From: CADEEN01 sp963740395 | Lineage (GTDB): Bacteria > Pseudomonadota > Gammaproteobacteria > Burkholderiales > Burkholderiaceae_C | DNA length: 64,000 nucleotides | Direction of reading: 5' to 3' | NCBI GenBank assembly: GCA_963740395.1 | Contig: CAVUEP010000033.1 | Location: 24,250-88,249, forward strand | The notes under the pieces: generated by a model | The model's input: the letters and a program-made list of their open reading frames with translations, nothing else | What the model was told of the DNA's origin: nothing | Databases searched by the model: none | Shown here: positions 50,746-57,890 of the stretch, one piece after another | How the letters are laid out: each line of letters starts with the position of its first letter | Position numbering within the stretch: the first letter of the stretch is position 1 | Translations under genes and position numbers: made by a program

Positions 50746-51043
50746 TCAGATGGAGACCTTGCGACTCGCATTGGCCTTTGACCAATGCAGGATCTCGTAG
50801 CCTTGTCGTGGGCCCGCGATGTGGAACGGGTCCGTTCGCAGAACGGTCGTTCAGCTGCGCCTTGGATTCTGCTTCCGCGATCCACAACCCACCCTTTGGT
50901 GTTTCCCCGGGCTCGTGCCTCAAGGAGCCGCCGACGGGTATCACGTCCTTGTTCCGTTCAAGCCAGTCGATGTGCGCCTGAAGCTTCGCCAATCGAACGG
51001 CTTCCGCGTTCGGCTTGTCCGTGAAGATGACAGCGAACAGCAC
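50746..51043 (-). pseudogene. YciI-like (YCII domain) protein with one frameshift
   Basis: The N-terminal part LFAVIFTDKPNAEAVRLAKLQAHIDWLERNKDVIPVGGSLRHEPGETPKGGLWIAEAESKAQLND is in one frame, and the expected ending RTDPFHIAGPRQGYEILHWSKANASRKVSI is in the next. Removing one base of the doubled A at about 50,842 (plus strand) restores DRLRTDPF and a stop exactly at the attC edge. This shows the cassette gene was intact recently or is miscalled. GTG 51,043 is taken as start; TTG 51,061 is possible. Confidence 0.82.
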
Positions 51044-51138
51044 GTGGGTTGCCTCCGGCAAGGGGCTTCAATCGTCGTGGCTCATCGATGGCACGCGGAT
51101 CGGAAGTGTCAGGTGGGTCAGGTTGTCGTGCCATCGAT

Positions 51139-51270
51139 CCCTGACGTTGGCGTTGGGCGGCGTGCGCAAGAAGGTGACGCCGCCCTTTGCCCATCCGCCT
51201 TGACGAGGAGTTAGGTGCCGGCGTTGGAGCGAAGGTAGGCGCGCCACTCGAGGGAAGGGCCGGGCCACGC
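51139..51270 (-). repeat. attC site, possibly two in tandem (LOG-like cassette region)
   Basis: 51,139-51,216 runs from CCCTGACGTTGGCG to GACGAGGAGTTAGGT, with GGGCGGCGTGCGCAAG/ACGCCGCCC arms inside. A second, weaker copy (GGCGTTGGAGCGAAGG to CCACTCGAGGGAAGGGCCGGGCC) follows at once. The 120 bases up to 51,393 hold no gene I can support. Confidence 0.6.
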
Positions 51271-51393
51271 CGCGCGATCGAGTGTCTTCAACGTTTGGTC
51301 CCTCGGGCATAGACCTTCCAGTGCCCCTCCGATGCCTGACGCCCATCTCTCCGCGTCGGCCATCAGCGGACGCCGGTCGGCCGGCACAACCGG

Positions 51394-51933
51394 TCAGGCC
51401 CGACTCGTCTGGCGCCCCGGCACCACCAAGCCAAGGGACCGTAGCTGCGCCTCGAGTTCATCGGCGGTGGCCCAGGGAAGAATGGGTGAATTCTTTCTCT
51501 CGTCCGGCGGGTTGGCGAGCAGGCCGTCGGACCAGCCACCACAACCAACCAGCGGGAGCAGGGGGCGCTTGTGCAACCACGCCAGGCAGACCTCCGAGAT
51601 GGTTCCGGCCCGGCCGCCGATGACAATGCAGGCGTCGCCAGACAGCGCCATGAGAAGGTTGCGAGCATCTCCCATGCCGCAAGGCACGACCACGGTGGCG
51701 GGCCAGTCGGAAGCAGGCATCTGGTCCGGCGGCACGATGCTGAGGACGATTCCGCCCGCTGCAACCGCCCGTTCCGCGGCGACCCTCGTCGCCGGACTTC
51801 CGCAACCGCTGACGACCGTGATGCCCAGGCTGGCCATCCGCGTCCCGGCCTCAGCGGCGCGTTCGTAGGCATCGGACCCGGGCTCGGCGCTACCGAGAAC
51901 ACAGACTTGAGGACGGCGAGCGGATGCGGGCAT
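51394..51933 (-). CDS. LOG-like protein (TIGR00725 type, Rossmann/SLOG fold)
   Basis: A 179-residue protein starting MPASARRPQVCVLGSAEPGSDAYERAAEAGTRMASLGITVVSGCG and carrying GGRAGTISEVCLAWLHKRPLLPLVGCGGWSD. The GG-x-GT-x-x-E element is the nucleotide-binding motif of the LOG/lysine-decarboxylase-like SLOG superfamily. Relatives include cytokinin riboside phosphoribohydrolases and nucleotide sensors; this subgroup has no assigned role. It is an unusual cassette cargo. Confidence 0.83.
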   Translation of the reverse strand: MPASARRPQVCVLGSAEPGSDAYERAAEAGTRMASLGITVVSGCGSPATRVAAERAVAAGGIVLSIVPPDQMPASDWPATVVVPCGMGDARNLLMALSGDACIVIGGRAGTISEVCLAWLHKRPLLPLVGCGGWSDGLLANPPDERKNSPILPWATADELEAQLRSLGLVVPGRQTSRA

Positions 51934-51976
51934 GGCGGTCGTTCCTGTGGCAGAACATGGGAGCGAAGGGCTAGGC
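51928..51976 (-). repeat. attC-like site, short (VOC 3 cassette)
   Basis: About 49 bases ending GGGAGCGAAGGGCTAGGC. The right half fits the array; the left half is poorly matched and overlaps the start of the LOG-like gene. Confidence 0.5.
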
Positions 51977-52378
51977 GGCATTCTTTCCCAGGCTGCCCAC
52001 CTGACCGTACGGGCTGGCGACGACCACGACGTACCCGTTCGGTTCTTGCAGCCAGAACTCCAGGTGGTTGGCCAGCGGATTGATGTGCAGTGGCTCCAGG
52101 ACCTTGGCCCCTGCCGCAACGGCGCGCGCGTAGTCTTGCTCGACATGGTCGGACTCGAACCACAGGAGCGCCCCATTTCCGTAGGGCTTCACCGCCGGGT
52201 CGCCAAGGTGCGGGTGGTCATGACGGTCCCAGGCATGCAACTGAAGCACCAACTGCCCGTCGACCGTCAGCTGCTCGTACTCTGACCCACCATGGGCGCT
52301 GACCAACCCGAGGACGCGTTGGAACCACGCGCTGCTGCCTTCGACGCTGGCAACGCAGATCATTGGCTGTGGACGCAT
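51971..52378 (-). CDS. VOC-family (glyoxalase-fold) protein 3
   Basis: A 135-residue protein: PMICVASVEGSSAWFQRVLGLVSAHGGSEYEQL and AAGAKVLEPLHINPLANHLEFWLQEPNGYVVVVASPYG are the two glyoxalase-like modules. The stop lies in the attC end GCTAGGC. Ligand unknown. Confidence 0.87.
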   Translation of the reverse strand: MRPQPMICVASVEGSSAWFQRVLGLVSAHGGSEYEQLTVDGQLVLQLHAWDRHDHPHLGDPAVKPYGNGALLWFESDHVEQDYARAVAAGAKVLEPLHINPLANHLEFWLQEPNGYVVVVASPYGQVGSLGKNAA

Positions 52379-52409
52379 GGGCTGTGCCTCCGAGAAGCGC
52401 GTGTATGCC

Positions 52410-52447
52410 GCCCAACCGTCTGTGTTCAGCGGCGCGACGCCTATGGC
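52410..52447 (-). repeat. attC-like site, short (GmhA-like cassette)
   Basis: GCCCAAC at 52,410-52,416 is the inverse of GTTGGGC, and the region closes at GACGCCTATGGC over the GmhA stop. At about 38 bases it is short for a working attC. Confidence 0.45.
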
Positions 52448-53061
52448 GCGTCCGCTGCAACGGATGGCGGGGCGCCATGGTAGTTCTCCGGGAAGAACTG
52501 TCGTTCGATCAGCTCGATAAGGATGTGCAGGACTTTGATGTGCAGCTCTTGCACTCGGTCGGCGAAGGCGCCGCCAGGCGTGCAGATATAGACCGTGCTG
52601 AGCGATGCAAGCCGCTCGCTCTGCCGGCCGCTCAGCACGACGACGTCAATGCCGAGGGACTTGGCTGTCCGAGCGGCTGTGACGATGTTCTTGCTGGTGC
52701 CGCTCGTGCTCAGGGCGACCAGACAATCTCCCTCGCGCCCATGAGCCTCCAGGTATCGCGAAAACACTTGCTCGTACCCGAGGTCATTGCCCACGCAGGT
52801 AATGTGTCCGGCATCGCTGATGGCCGTGGCTCCCAGCGCAGCGCGGTCTCGGCGATAGCGGCCCGTAAGCTCTTCCGCGAAGTGCATGGCGTCGCACATG
52901 GAACCTCCGTTGCCGCAGGCGTAGATCCGGCCTTTGCGGCGGAGGACGTCGATCAGCAGCGCAGCGGCCTTCTCGATGTTTCCGAGAGCCTCGTGATTGG
53001 TGAGAAGCGCCGCCAAAGCGGTGTGTGCCTCACGCAGACTGGATTCAATGTGCTGTCTCAA
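52441..53061 (-). CDS. Phosphoheptose isomerase-like SIS protein
   Basis: A SIS-domain protein of about 206 residues resembling GmhA, which makes D-glycero-D-manno-heptose-7-phosphate for LPS core. Motifs: RIYACGNGGSMCDAMHFAEELTGRY, VALSTSGTSKNIVTAARTAKSLGIDVVVLSG, and the C-terminal HILIELIERQFFP. The active-site Glu/His arrangement looks kept (AEELTGRY, QELHIKVLH). TTG 53,061 is the likely start because upstream residues run into an attC site. Finding it in a cassette suggests a mobile surface-sugar gene; a different sugar phosphate is possible. Confidence 0.85.
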   Translation of the reverse strand: MRQHIESSLREAHTALAALLTNHEALGNIEKAAALLIDVLRRKGRIYACGNGGSMCDAMHFAEELTGRYRRDRAALGATAISDAGHITCVGNDLGYEQVFSRYLEAHGREGDCLVALSTSGTSKNIVTAARTAKSLGIDVVVLSGRQSERLASLSTVYICTPGGAFADRVQELHIKVLHILIELIERQFFPENYHGAPPSVAADAP

Positions 53062-53082
53062 GTCTGCACCGCCTGTCGTGAC

Positions 53083-53196
53083 GCCAAACGCTGGAGCTGA
53101 GCGGCGCACAGCGGCGTGGCGCCCCGGAACGGACAATGAGTGCGGGAGTGAAGGGGTACCACGCCATTACGCGTCCGCTTGAGCGAGGGGCTAGGC
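53083..53196 (-). repeat. attC site (secreted-protein cassette)
   Basis: 114 bases from GCCAAACGCTGGAGCTGAGCGG to GCGTCCGCTTGAGCGAGGGGCTAGGC, with a long central arm containing GCGGCGTGGCGCCCC. It is of the longer attC class seen also at 57,336 and 58,688. Confidence 0.8.
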
Positions 53197-53216
53197 ATCG
53201 CCGGGTTGCCGCCCGG

Positions 53217-53672
53217 TCAATTTGGCTTTCGCCAAACGCGGAGCTGATGCTGGCCGGACCGCGACAGCCCGTCCACAAAATCACCGCCAGAGTTCCCGAA
53301 TTTCAGATTCGCGGCGTTTGCATCAAACCTTAGGCCTTGAGACTCGAAATGAGCTATCAGGGCGTCGCGGGGCATGTCCACCTTGTACTGGTAGATTCGC
53401 CAGACAGGGTGGTACTGAGCAATTTGCCTGGCAGTCTCTACCAGCATGAGCTTGGCCCCAGGCGGCATCTTGACCCCGACCTCCTCTGCGGTTGGCGGTC
53501 GCGCTGATAGTTCCTTCTGCACGGCCACACGTTTCTGGTTTACGACGAAGCCGCCAGACGTGACGGTGGGGTCGCCACCTTCATCGACGATCTTCGCGAA
53601 GCGATCTGCCGCTTGGCTGCCCGAGGCAGCGAAACCGATCAAGAGTGCGATGCAGACGGAGCTGAAGTTCAT
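53217..53672 (-). CDS. Hypothetical secreted protein (cassette)
   Basis: A 151-residue protein with a signal peptide MNFSSVCIALLIGFAASGSQA and a mature part rich in charged and Gln/Asn residues (KIVDEGGDPTVTSGGFVVNQKRVAVQKELSARPPTAEEVGVKMPPGAKL). The C-terminal half DALIAHFESQGLRFDANAANLKFGNSGGDFVDGLSRSG has no family I recognise. Probably periplasmic. Typical orphan cassette cargo. Confidence 0.75.
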   Translation of the reverse strand: MNFSSVCIALLIGFAASGSQAADRFAKIVDEGGDPTVTSGGFVVNQKRVAVQKELSARPPTAEEVGVKMPPGAKLMLVETARQIAQYHPVWRIYQYKVDMPRDALIAHFESQGLRFDANAANLKFGNSGGDFVDGLSRSGQHQLRVWRKPN

Positions 53673-53708
53673 AGAAGGTACGAGTCCTACGGCAGGTTGG
53701 AATGCGAT

Positions 53709-53893
53709 GCCTAGCGTTCGAGCCAAGCGGGCGAAGACGGAAGGACGCCAGGCCCGGGCTGGCGAAAATGTACCGCGTACCGCCAGCGGGGCCAGGCCTT
53801 GAACTCAGCGCGCTACCGGCGGCTGGGCGAAGACGTATGGCCGCCCACGATTCTCCATGTGGTGGCGTAGCGCTCGAGCGTGACGGAGACTGC
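53709..53893 (-). repeat. attC-like site, right end uncertain
   Basis: Begins GCCTAGCGTTCGAGCCAAGCGGGCGAAGACGG, nearly the same as the left half of the sites at 56,693 and 58,688, and has internal arms CCAGGCCCGGGCTGG. The other end, near TAGCGCTCGAGCGTGACGG, lacks a clean GTTRRRY. Confidence 0.55.
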
Positions 53894-54136
53894 CCCACCC
53901 AACGAAAGGCCGGCCGGTCCCTCACCGGCGGACGTTCGGAAGGTTCCCAGGCGTGCGCTGACGACTGCCCGACAGGGACAACCGTGAGGTCCTTGAGCTC
54001 GGTTCGAATTGCGACACCCACAGGAAAAGAAGCCAGGCTTGCAAGAACCTCGTCGACCTTGCGGTATCGGACTTTGCCGTCTTCGATCCAGGCGAACCGA
54101 TCGTCTGTGACGTAAGACGTCCTGATCTTCGCGGCA
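53894..54136 (-). other. Possible cassette gene without a clear start
   Basis: On the minus strand an open frame reads AAKIRTSYVTDDRFAWIEDGKVRYRKVDEVLASLASFPVGVAIRTELKDLTVVPVGQ, which looks like real protein, but there is no ATG, GTG or TTG ahead of the plausible part, and the frame enters the attC site at its 5' end. The 3' boundary is also unclear. It could be a gene cut by cassette excision, or one whose start codon carries an error. Of the wider 53,673-54,217 stretch nothing else is supported. Confidence 0.4.
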
Positions 54137-54186
54137 GCCTGACGTTCGAGGTAAGTCCCTACGCAGCCTTGACCAAGGGGTTGGGC
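54137..54186 (-). repeat. attC site (lipoprotein cassette)
   Basis: 50 bases from GCCTGACGTTCGAGGTAAG to GACCAAGGGGTTGGGC. Arms CCCTACGCAGCC and GGGCTGCGTAGG extend past the end, giving a strong palindrome. Confidence 0.7.
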
Positions 54187-54217
54187 TGCGTAGGCACGTG
54201 CCTCAATCGGTCCGTAC

Positions 54218-54637
54218 CTATGTGGCGGGCCGCAACGTCATTGACGCCGATGAACTACGCCCAGAGGAAGTCATCGTTGCTGTGATTGTGTTGTCGCCAG
54301 GTGCCAGCGAGACGGGCGCGATGCTTCTCCAGCTCGTGACACGACCATCTTCGGCGTTGCAGATCCAGGGTTCCGCGCTACCTGTGCCACTAAGACCGGT
54401 AGCGGCGTTTCGCCAAGTGATCTGGTGCGTGCCTAGGGTGCCAGAGCGAACGTACTCGCCGCTGTTTGGGCAGGTGGAGCCCTCGGGCACGTAGGACTTC
54501 CCGGACAAGATGACCAGGTTGCCTGAGATCTCCAGTTCAGCGTCGAAAGTGATCTCGACACCGGCATCAACTCCACCACCACAGGCTGCGAGACACAAGG
54601 ACGCGGCGATGAGCAACGCGGCAATCTGCTTGTCCAT
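54218..54637 (-). CDS. Hypothetical lipoprotein (cassette)
   Basis: A 139-residue predicted lipoprotein: MDKQIAALLIAASLCLAACGGG has lipobox LAAC. The mature part (FDAELEISGNLVILSGKSYVPEGSTCPNSGEYVRSGTLGTHQITWRNAATG) looks like a small all-beta, immunoglobulin-like domain with two cysteines. Family not recognised. An in-frame ATG four codons upstream is possible; GGAGCGG precedes the chosen start. Confidence 0.75.
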   Translation of the reverse strand: MDKQIAALLIAASLCLAACGGGVDAGVEITFDAELEISGNLVILSGKSYVPEGSTCPNSGEYVRSGTLGTHQITWRNAATGLSGTGSAEPWICNAEDGRVTSWRSIAPVSLAPGDNTITATMTSSGRSSSASMTLRPAT

Positions 54638-54677
54638 GGGGGTCCGCTCCATGGAATGGTTGCGCGGCATCGTGGAA

Positions 54678-55151
54678 CTACGACTTGCGCGAGTACCAGA
54701 TGAGTGACACCCCGAGGACGACCATCCACAACGGCAGCAGCGCGTTGTTGATATCGGCAATCGGCTGCACCGTGGACGTGACGTTCCGAAACGCTCCGAT
54801 CGCAAAGAGAGATGCGAACACCACGCCGCACCAGCCTAGCCACTTCGGGAAGCGTGATTCACTGACAAACGACAAGCCGGTAACAAGGAAGAAGAAGGCA
54901 AGGCAAATCTCGCCCAAGAACTCGCCGATGTAATTGCCGAGGTAGAGATTCAGGCCCAAGAACACTGCTGAAAGACTGCTTCCCATCACTGAGCCGCCGG
55001 CACGTAGGCGTGGCAGAACCTCGGCGGCACTGCCGTCAAGAATTCCGGGGTAGTTGAAGTTCGCCGCGAGATAGCTGAAGACGGACACGAAAGCCAGAGC
55101 GCCCGCGATGAAACTCAGTCCCCCAGCGATGATCACCGGACGTTGCTCCAT
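54678..55151 (-). CDS. DUF4386-like membrane protein (cassette)
   Basis: A 157-residue integral membrane protein with about five hydrophobic segments, starting MEQRPVIIAGGLSFIAGALAFVSVFSYLAANF and containing GEICLAFFFLVTGLSFVSESRFPKWLGWCGVVFASLF. The pattern resembles DUF4386 proteins, which are frequent in integron arrays. No clear attC separates it from the lipoprotein gene, so the two may travel as one cassette. Confidence 0.75.
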   Translation of the reverse strand: MEQRPVIIAGGLSFIAGALAFVSVFSYLAANFNYPGILDGSAAEVLPRLRAGGSVMGSSLSAVFLGLNLYLGNYIGEFLGEICLAFFFLVTGLSFVSESRFPKWLGWCGVVFASLFAIGAFRNVTSTVQPIADINNALLPLWMVVLGVSLIWYSRKS

Positions 55152-55184
55152 CGACGTTCCCTTTGCGTGAGTGCTTCTCATGAC

Positions 55185-55252
55185 GCCCAACGTTGGCGCC
55201 AAGGCGGCCACTGCCCTCCCGGTGGGGGTCGCCCTTGAGCGACCTGTTAGGC
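55185..55252 (-). repeat. attC site (VOC 4 cassette)
   Basis: 68 bases from GCCCAACGTTGGCGCCAAGGCGGCC to GCCCTTGAGCGACCTGTTAGGC; both GTTRRRY-type ends are clear. Confidence 0.85.
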
Positions 55253-55271
55253 CTCGCCTTCGTGACCATGC

Positions 55272-55655
55272 TCATGAGGCCATGGGATCGTGGCAAACCG
55301 CTTCGATGTTGTGCCCGTCCGGATCAATGACGAAAGCCGCATAGTAGTTGGCGTGGTATTGGGGGCGCGGACCGGGCGGACCGTTGTCTTTGCCACCTGC
55401 CGCTAGGGCCGCGCGATAGAAAGCGTCGACTTGCTGGCGAGTTTCGGCCGTGAATGCCAAGTGAAGATGCGATGGCCTCGCCTCGGGTTCTCGGCGGATG
55501 CACAAGGAAGAGTTGTTGTTTGGGCGGCAGAGCTCGACACCGAGCGGCCCCTCGGAGACAACAGCTACGTTGAGCGGCTCGAGCGCCTTTAGGAAGAAGG
55601 CTTTACTCGCTGCATAGTCGCTGGCTCCGAATACGACGTGGTCAAACATGGTCAT
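55272..55655 (-). CDS. VOC-family (glyoxalase-fold) protein 4
   Basis: A 127-residue protein: FDHVVFGASDYAASKAFFLKALEPLNVAVVSEG, PSHLHLAFTAETRQQVDAFYRAALAAGG, and YYAAFVIDPDGHNIEAVCHDP, with the metal-site His/Glu positions of glyoxalase-like proteins present. It resembles a widespread VOC subgroup often found as a single-gene cassette. Ligand unknown. Confidence 0.9.
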   Translation of the reverse strand: MTMFDHVVFGASDYAASKAFFLKALEPLNVAVVSEGPLGVELCRPNNNSSLCIRREPEARPSHLHLAFTAETRQQVDAFYRAALAAGGKDNGPPGPRPQYHANYYAAFVIDPDGHNIEAVCHDPMAS

Positions 55656-55681
55656 TCCCCGAGGTGCGCAGCCTGTGCGAG

Positions 55682-55718
55682 GCCTAACGTTGGCACTCCG
55701 CGTGAACGACGGTTGGGC
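55682..55718 (-). repeat. attC-like site, short (NTF2-like cassette)
   Basis: 37 bases: GCCTAACGTTGGCACTCCGCGTGAACGACGGTTGGGC. Both ends are canonical, but the central loop region is missing. Confidence 0.7.
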
Positions 55719-55731
55719 GGCGCGTTACTGC

Positions 55732-56157
55732 TCATACTGCCTGGGGAATGCTGTGCCACCAGATTCGAGCGTCTGCGCACAGGCCGTTAGAGAAACTTGC
55801 CTGCAAAACACCGTCGAGCACCATTCTTGGCAGCGGCTCTCCAGGCTTCCTGCTTGGCACGCTCGTTCCGGTTGAACGCGCCCAGATTTGAAAGAGCTCT
55901 TCAGATGCCACTTGGTATGTGACGTGCCAGTGCGCCATGCCTGTTTCGCCGTGTTCAGCCAGTACTTCGAAGGTGATCTGCACATCTTCTTGTAGCTGAA
56001 CGCGCTTCCAGTATTCGAGAAGTTCCGCTCTGCCGGCTTGAACTTGGAACGGGGTGTTGTGGTACTTCCCGTCCTCGTGGAACAGTGCAGCGAACATTGC
56101 TGGATCACGGGCTTCCCATGCCGCCTTGTAACCCTGCATGAACTCCTTGATGTTCAT
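55732..56157 (-). CDS. NTF2/SnoaL-like protein (cassette)
   Basis: A 141-residue cone-fold protein starting MNIKEFMQGYKAAWEARDPAMFAALFHEDGKYHNTPFQVQAGRAELLEYWKRVQ, the usual SnoaL/DUF4440-like opening, followed by GETGMAHWHVTYQV. The C terminus (LDGVLQASFSNGLCADARIWWHSI) is normal. Function unknown. NTF2-like proteins are common integron cargo. Confidence 0.85.
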   Translation of the reverse strand: MNIKEFMQGYKAAWEARDPAMFAALFHEDGKYHNTPFQVQAGRAELLEYWKRVQLQEDVQITFEVLAEHGETGMAHWHVTYQVASEELFQIWARSTGTSVPSRKPGEPLPRMVLDGVLQASFSNGLCADARIWWHSIPQAV

Positions 56158-56189
56158 CTTTGCCTCCGAAAGACCACCGGGCCTGCGCC

Positions 56190-56227
56190 GCCTAACGTTG
56201 GCGCTCCGCTTGAGCGACATGCTAGGC
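56190..56227 (-). repeat. attC-like site, short (membrane-protein cassette)
   Basis: 38 bases: GCCTAACGTTGGCGCTCC...TTGAGCGACATGCTAGGC. Ends and right half match the array consensus; the central loop is absent. Confidence 0.7.
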
Positions 56228-56683
56228 GCCACCTGCCACACCGTGTTGCTGAATGCGCTTCTCCACCCTGTATGCGAGTTCCTCTAGCCATAGCGGGAGG
56301 AAGAGCCGGTTCGCGATGTGAACCAAGGCAACCCCAACGGGCAAAGCAAGGAGGACCAGAAGTGAATGTGTGATGCTGAAAACAATGGAGAAAAGCAGTG
56401 GAATGAGCCACCACGCAAGGTAGCGCCAGCGGTACATTGGTTCCGCAGTCGCCTCATAGTTGATGCGAGTCATCACCGGCGTTGCATCGACCGACAAGCT
56501 GAGCTGCGTCACTTTGTAGTCTGGAGATCGGAACGCGGAGACAGTGAGTTCCTGGGCGACGACGCGTTGTTCCGATCGGGCTACTTCGTTGGGCCGAAGT
56601 GCGCGAAGCTCATTCTCAATGGCATGTAGCGCTTCGTCTGAACTTGTTGGGGACGCTAAGACTCGTTGCCCGCGATGGTGCAT
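56222..56683 (-). CDS. Hypothetical membrane protein (cassette)
   Basis: A 153-residue protein whose first two thirds are soluble (EALHAIENELRALRPNEVARSEQRVVAQELTVSAFRSPDYKVTQLSLSVDATPVMTRINYE), followed by two adjacent membrane helices (YLAWWLIPLLFSIVFSITHSLLVLLALPVGVALVHIA) and a charged tail. No family recognised. The TAG lies in the attC end. Confidence 0.7.
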   Translation of the reverse strand: MHHRGQRVLASPTSSDEALHAIENELRALRPNEVARSEQRVVAQELTVSAFRSPDYKVTQLSLSVDATPVMTRINYEATAEPMYRWRYLAWWLIPLLFSIVFSITHSLLVLLALPVGVALVHIANRLFLPLWLEELAYRVEKRIQQHGVAGGA

Positions 56684-56692
56684 GTGTGTGGC

Positions 56693-56761
56693 GCCTAACG
56701 TTCGAGCTAAGAGGGCCCTGGCGGCCCGCCGTTGGCGCTCCGCTTGAGCGAGGGGTTCGGC
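56693..56761 (-). repeat. attC site (secreted DUF1579-like cassette)
   Basis: 69 bases from GCCTAACGTTCGAGCTAAGAGGG to GCGCTCCGCTTGAGCGAGGGGTTCGGC, with arms GGGCCCTGGCGGCCC. Confidence 0.85.
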
Positions 56762-56762
56762 G

Positions 56763-57311
56763 TCATTTCGCTGCCGCGCCGGATCGGCGAAAGAGCTGAT
56801 GGTTGCCTGGCTTCCAGGTCGCGCCATCGTCTTCCGTGTAATCCATCCGCGACTCGAACGCGTCCTTGTTCACGTTGTACCTGGTGAAGCGAAGCCTTCC
56901 TGTACCGCCACTGGCAGTCTTGTAGGGCGTCGTAGTCCGAGTCTCCTGGCCTAGTGGGCCTGTCATCACCCAGAGATTGCCATCTGCGCCGACGGAAACC
57001 ATCTCAATCGACTGGCGTGCCTCGTTGACGTAGAAGAGGATCCCCGACGTCTGATTTAACTCTGGGATTTCGCTCCTACCGGAGACGACACGATCCGGGA
57101 CGACCCAAGTGAACTCGTACGTGCCGGTGACTGACCTGGCCACCGTGCCATCGGGCTTAAGGAAATCCGTCGTCACGTTCCAGAGACCAACGGATGCACG
57201 AAGCTGGTCGACAGAGCGACGAAGGGCATTCTCTTCATCAGGAGTTTGCGCTGGCGCAGGCAAGGCGATGAAGAGGGCGAAAATCGCAACGAAGGCTAGG
57301 CGGTACGTCAT
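56763..57311 (-). CDS. Hypothetical secreted protein, DUF1579/lipocalin-like (cassette)
   Basis: A 182-residue protein with signal peptide MTYRLAFVAIFALFIALPAPAQ. The mature part has beta-rich text (VGLWNVTTDFLKPDGTVARSVTGTYEFTWVVPDRVVSGRSEI, NEARQSIEMVSVGADGNLWVMTGPLG, FESRMDYTEDDGATWKPGNHQLFRR) reminiscent of DUF1579-type lipocalin-like proteins. The assignment is tentative. It is expected in the periplasm. Confidence 0.75.
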   Translation of the reverse strand: MTYRLAFVAIFALFIALPAPAQTPDEENALRRSVDQLRASVGLWNVTTDFLKPDGTVARSVTGTYEFTWVVPDRVVSGRSEIPELNQTSGILFYVNEARQSIEMVSVGADGNLWVMTGPLGQETRTTTPYKTASGGTGRLRFTRYNVNKDAFESRMDYTEDDGATWKPGNHQLFRRSGAAAK

Positions 57312-57335
57312 AGGGCACTGTGGGATTTGTATGAC

Positions 57336-57446
57336 GCTGAACGTTGGAGCTAAGCGGGAGACAGCGGCAGGACGGCGCTGGCCCAGAATGAAATGAATGT
57401 CAGCGAAGGCGTGCCGTTGGCTCTCCGCTTGAGCGACGGGCTAGGC
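57336..57446 (-). repeat. attC site (bleomycin-resistance-like cassette)
   Basis: 111 bases from GCTGAACGTTGGAGCTAAGCGGG to CTCTCCGCTTGAGCGACGGGCTAGGC. The central part is nearly the same as in the site at 58,688. Confidence 0.87.
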
Positions 57447-57473
57447 GGCGGTGGCAGCGGGCCAAGCATGCCT

Positions 57474-57848
57474 CTACTTCGCGATGACTTGACCAATACG
57501 GATGAGATTCCCATCCAAGTCAAGGATCGCGAACTCCCGTAGGCCCCATGGCTTGTCTTCCAGAGTGTCCATGCGCGGTATGCCTGCGCGTGGAAGCTGA
57601 CTGGACAAACACGACTGATAGAAGCTCTCGACATCCGTCACCCGGATGTAGCAGCCAGCTGAAGACTCTGCGGGCACAAGCTCCTTGTGCGTGAAGAAGT
57701 GAATCTCGACCGGCCCCCTCCTGAGGATGCCGTACCCGCTGTCGAACTCATGCGCGCCGCCCTCGAATCCAAGGCGCTTGTAGAACGCGACCGTGTCGCT
57801 CACCGAGCGGCTCGGAAGTATTGGGATCGCGATGTCTTGTTGTTCCAT
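57474..57848 (-). CDS. Bleomycin-resistance-like VOC protein (cassette)
   Basis: A 124-residue protein close in layout to bleomycin-binding proteins: MEQQDIAIPILPSRSVSDTVAFYKRLGFEGGAHEFDSGYGILRRGPVEIHFFTHKELVPAESSAGCYIRVTDVESFYQ, ending PWGLREFAILDLDGNLIRIGQ. Members bind glycopeptide drugs as dimers without modifying them. Resistance is inferred from the family, not shown. Confidence 0.87.
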   Translation of the reverse strand: MEQQDIAIPILPSRSVSDTVAFYKRLGFEGGAHEFDSGYGILRRGPVEIHFFTHKELVPAESSAGCYIRVTDVESFYQSCLSSQLPRAGIPRMDTLEDKPWGLREFAILDLDGNLIRIGQVIAK

Positions 57849-57890
57849 GTACAGAGCACTTTCGACCGCCGCTCCAGCACCTGGTTAAGT
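57849..57890 (-). repeat. attC-like remnant (small membrane-protein cassette)
   Basis: GTTAAGT at 57,884-57,890 overlaps the TAA of the next gene and fits an attC end, but the opposite end before the bleomycin-resistance-like ATG is unrecognisable. Confidence 0.4.
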
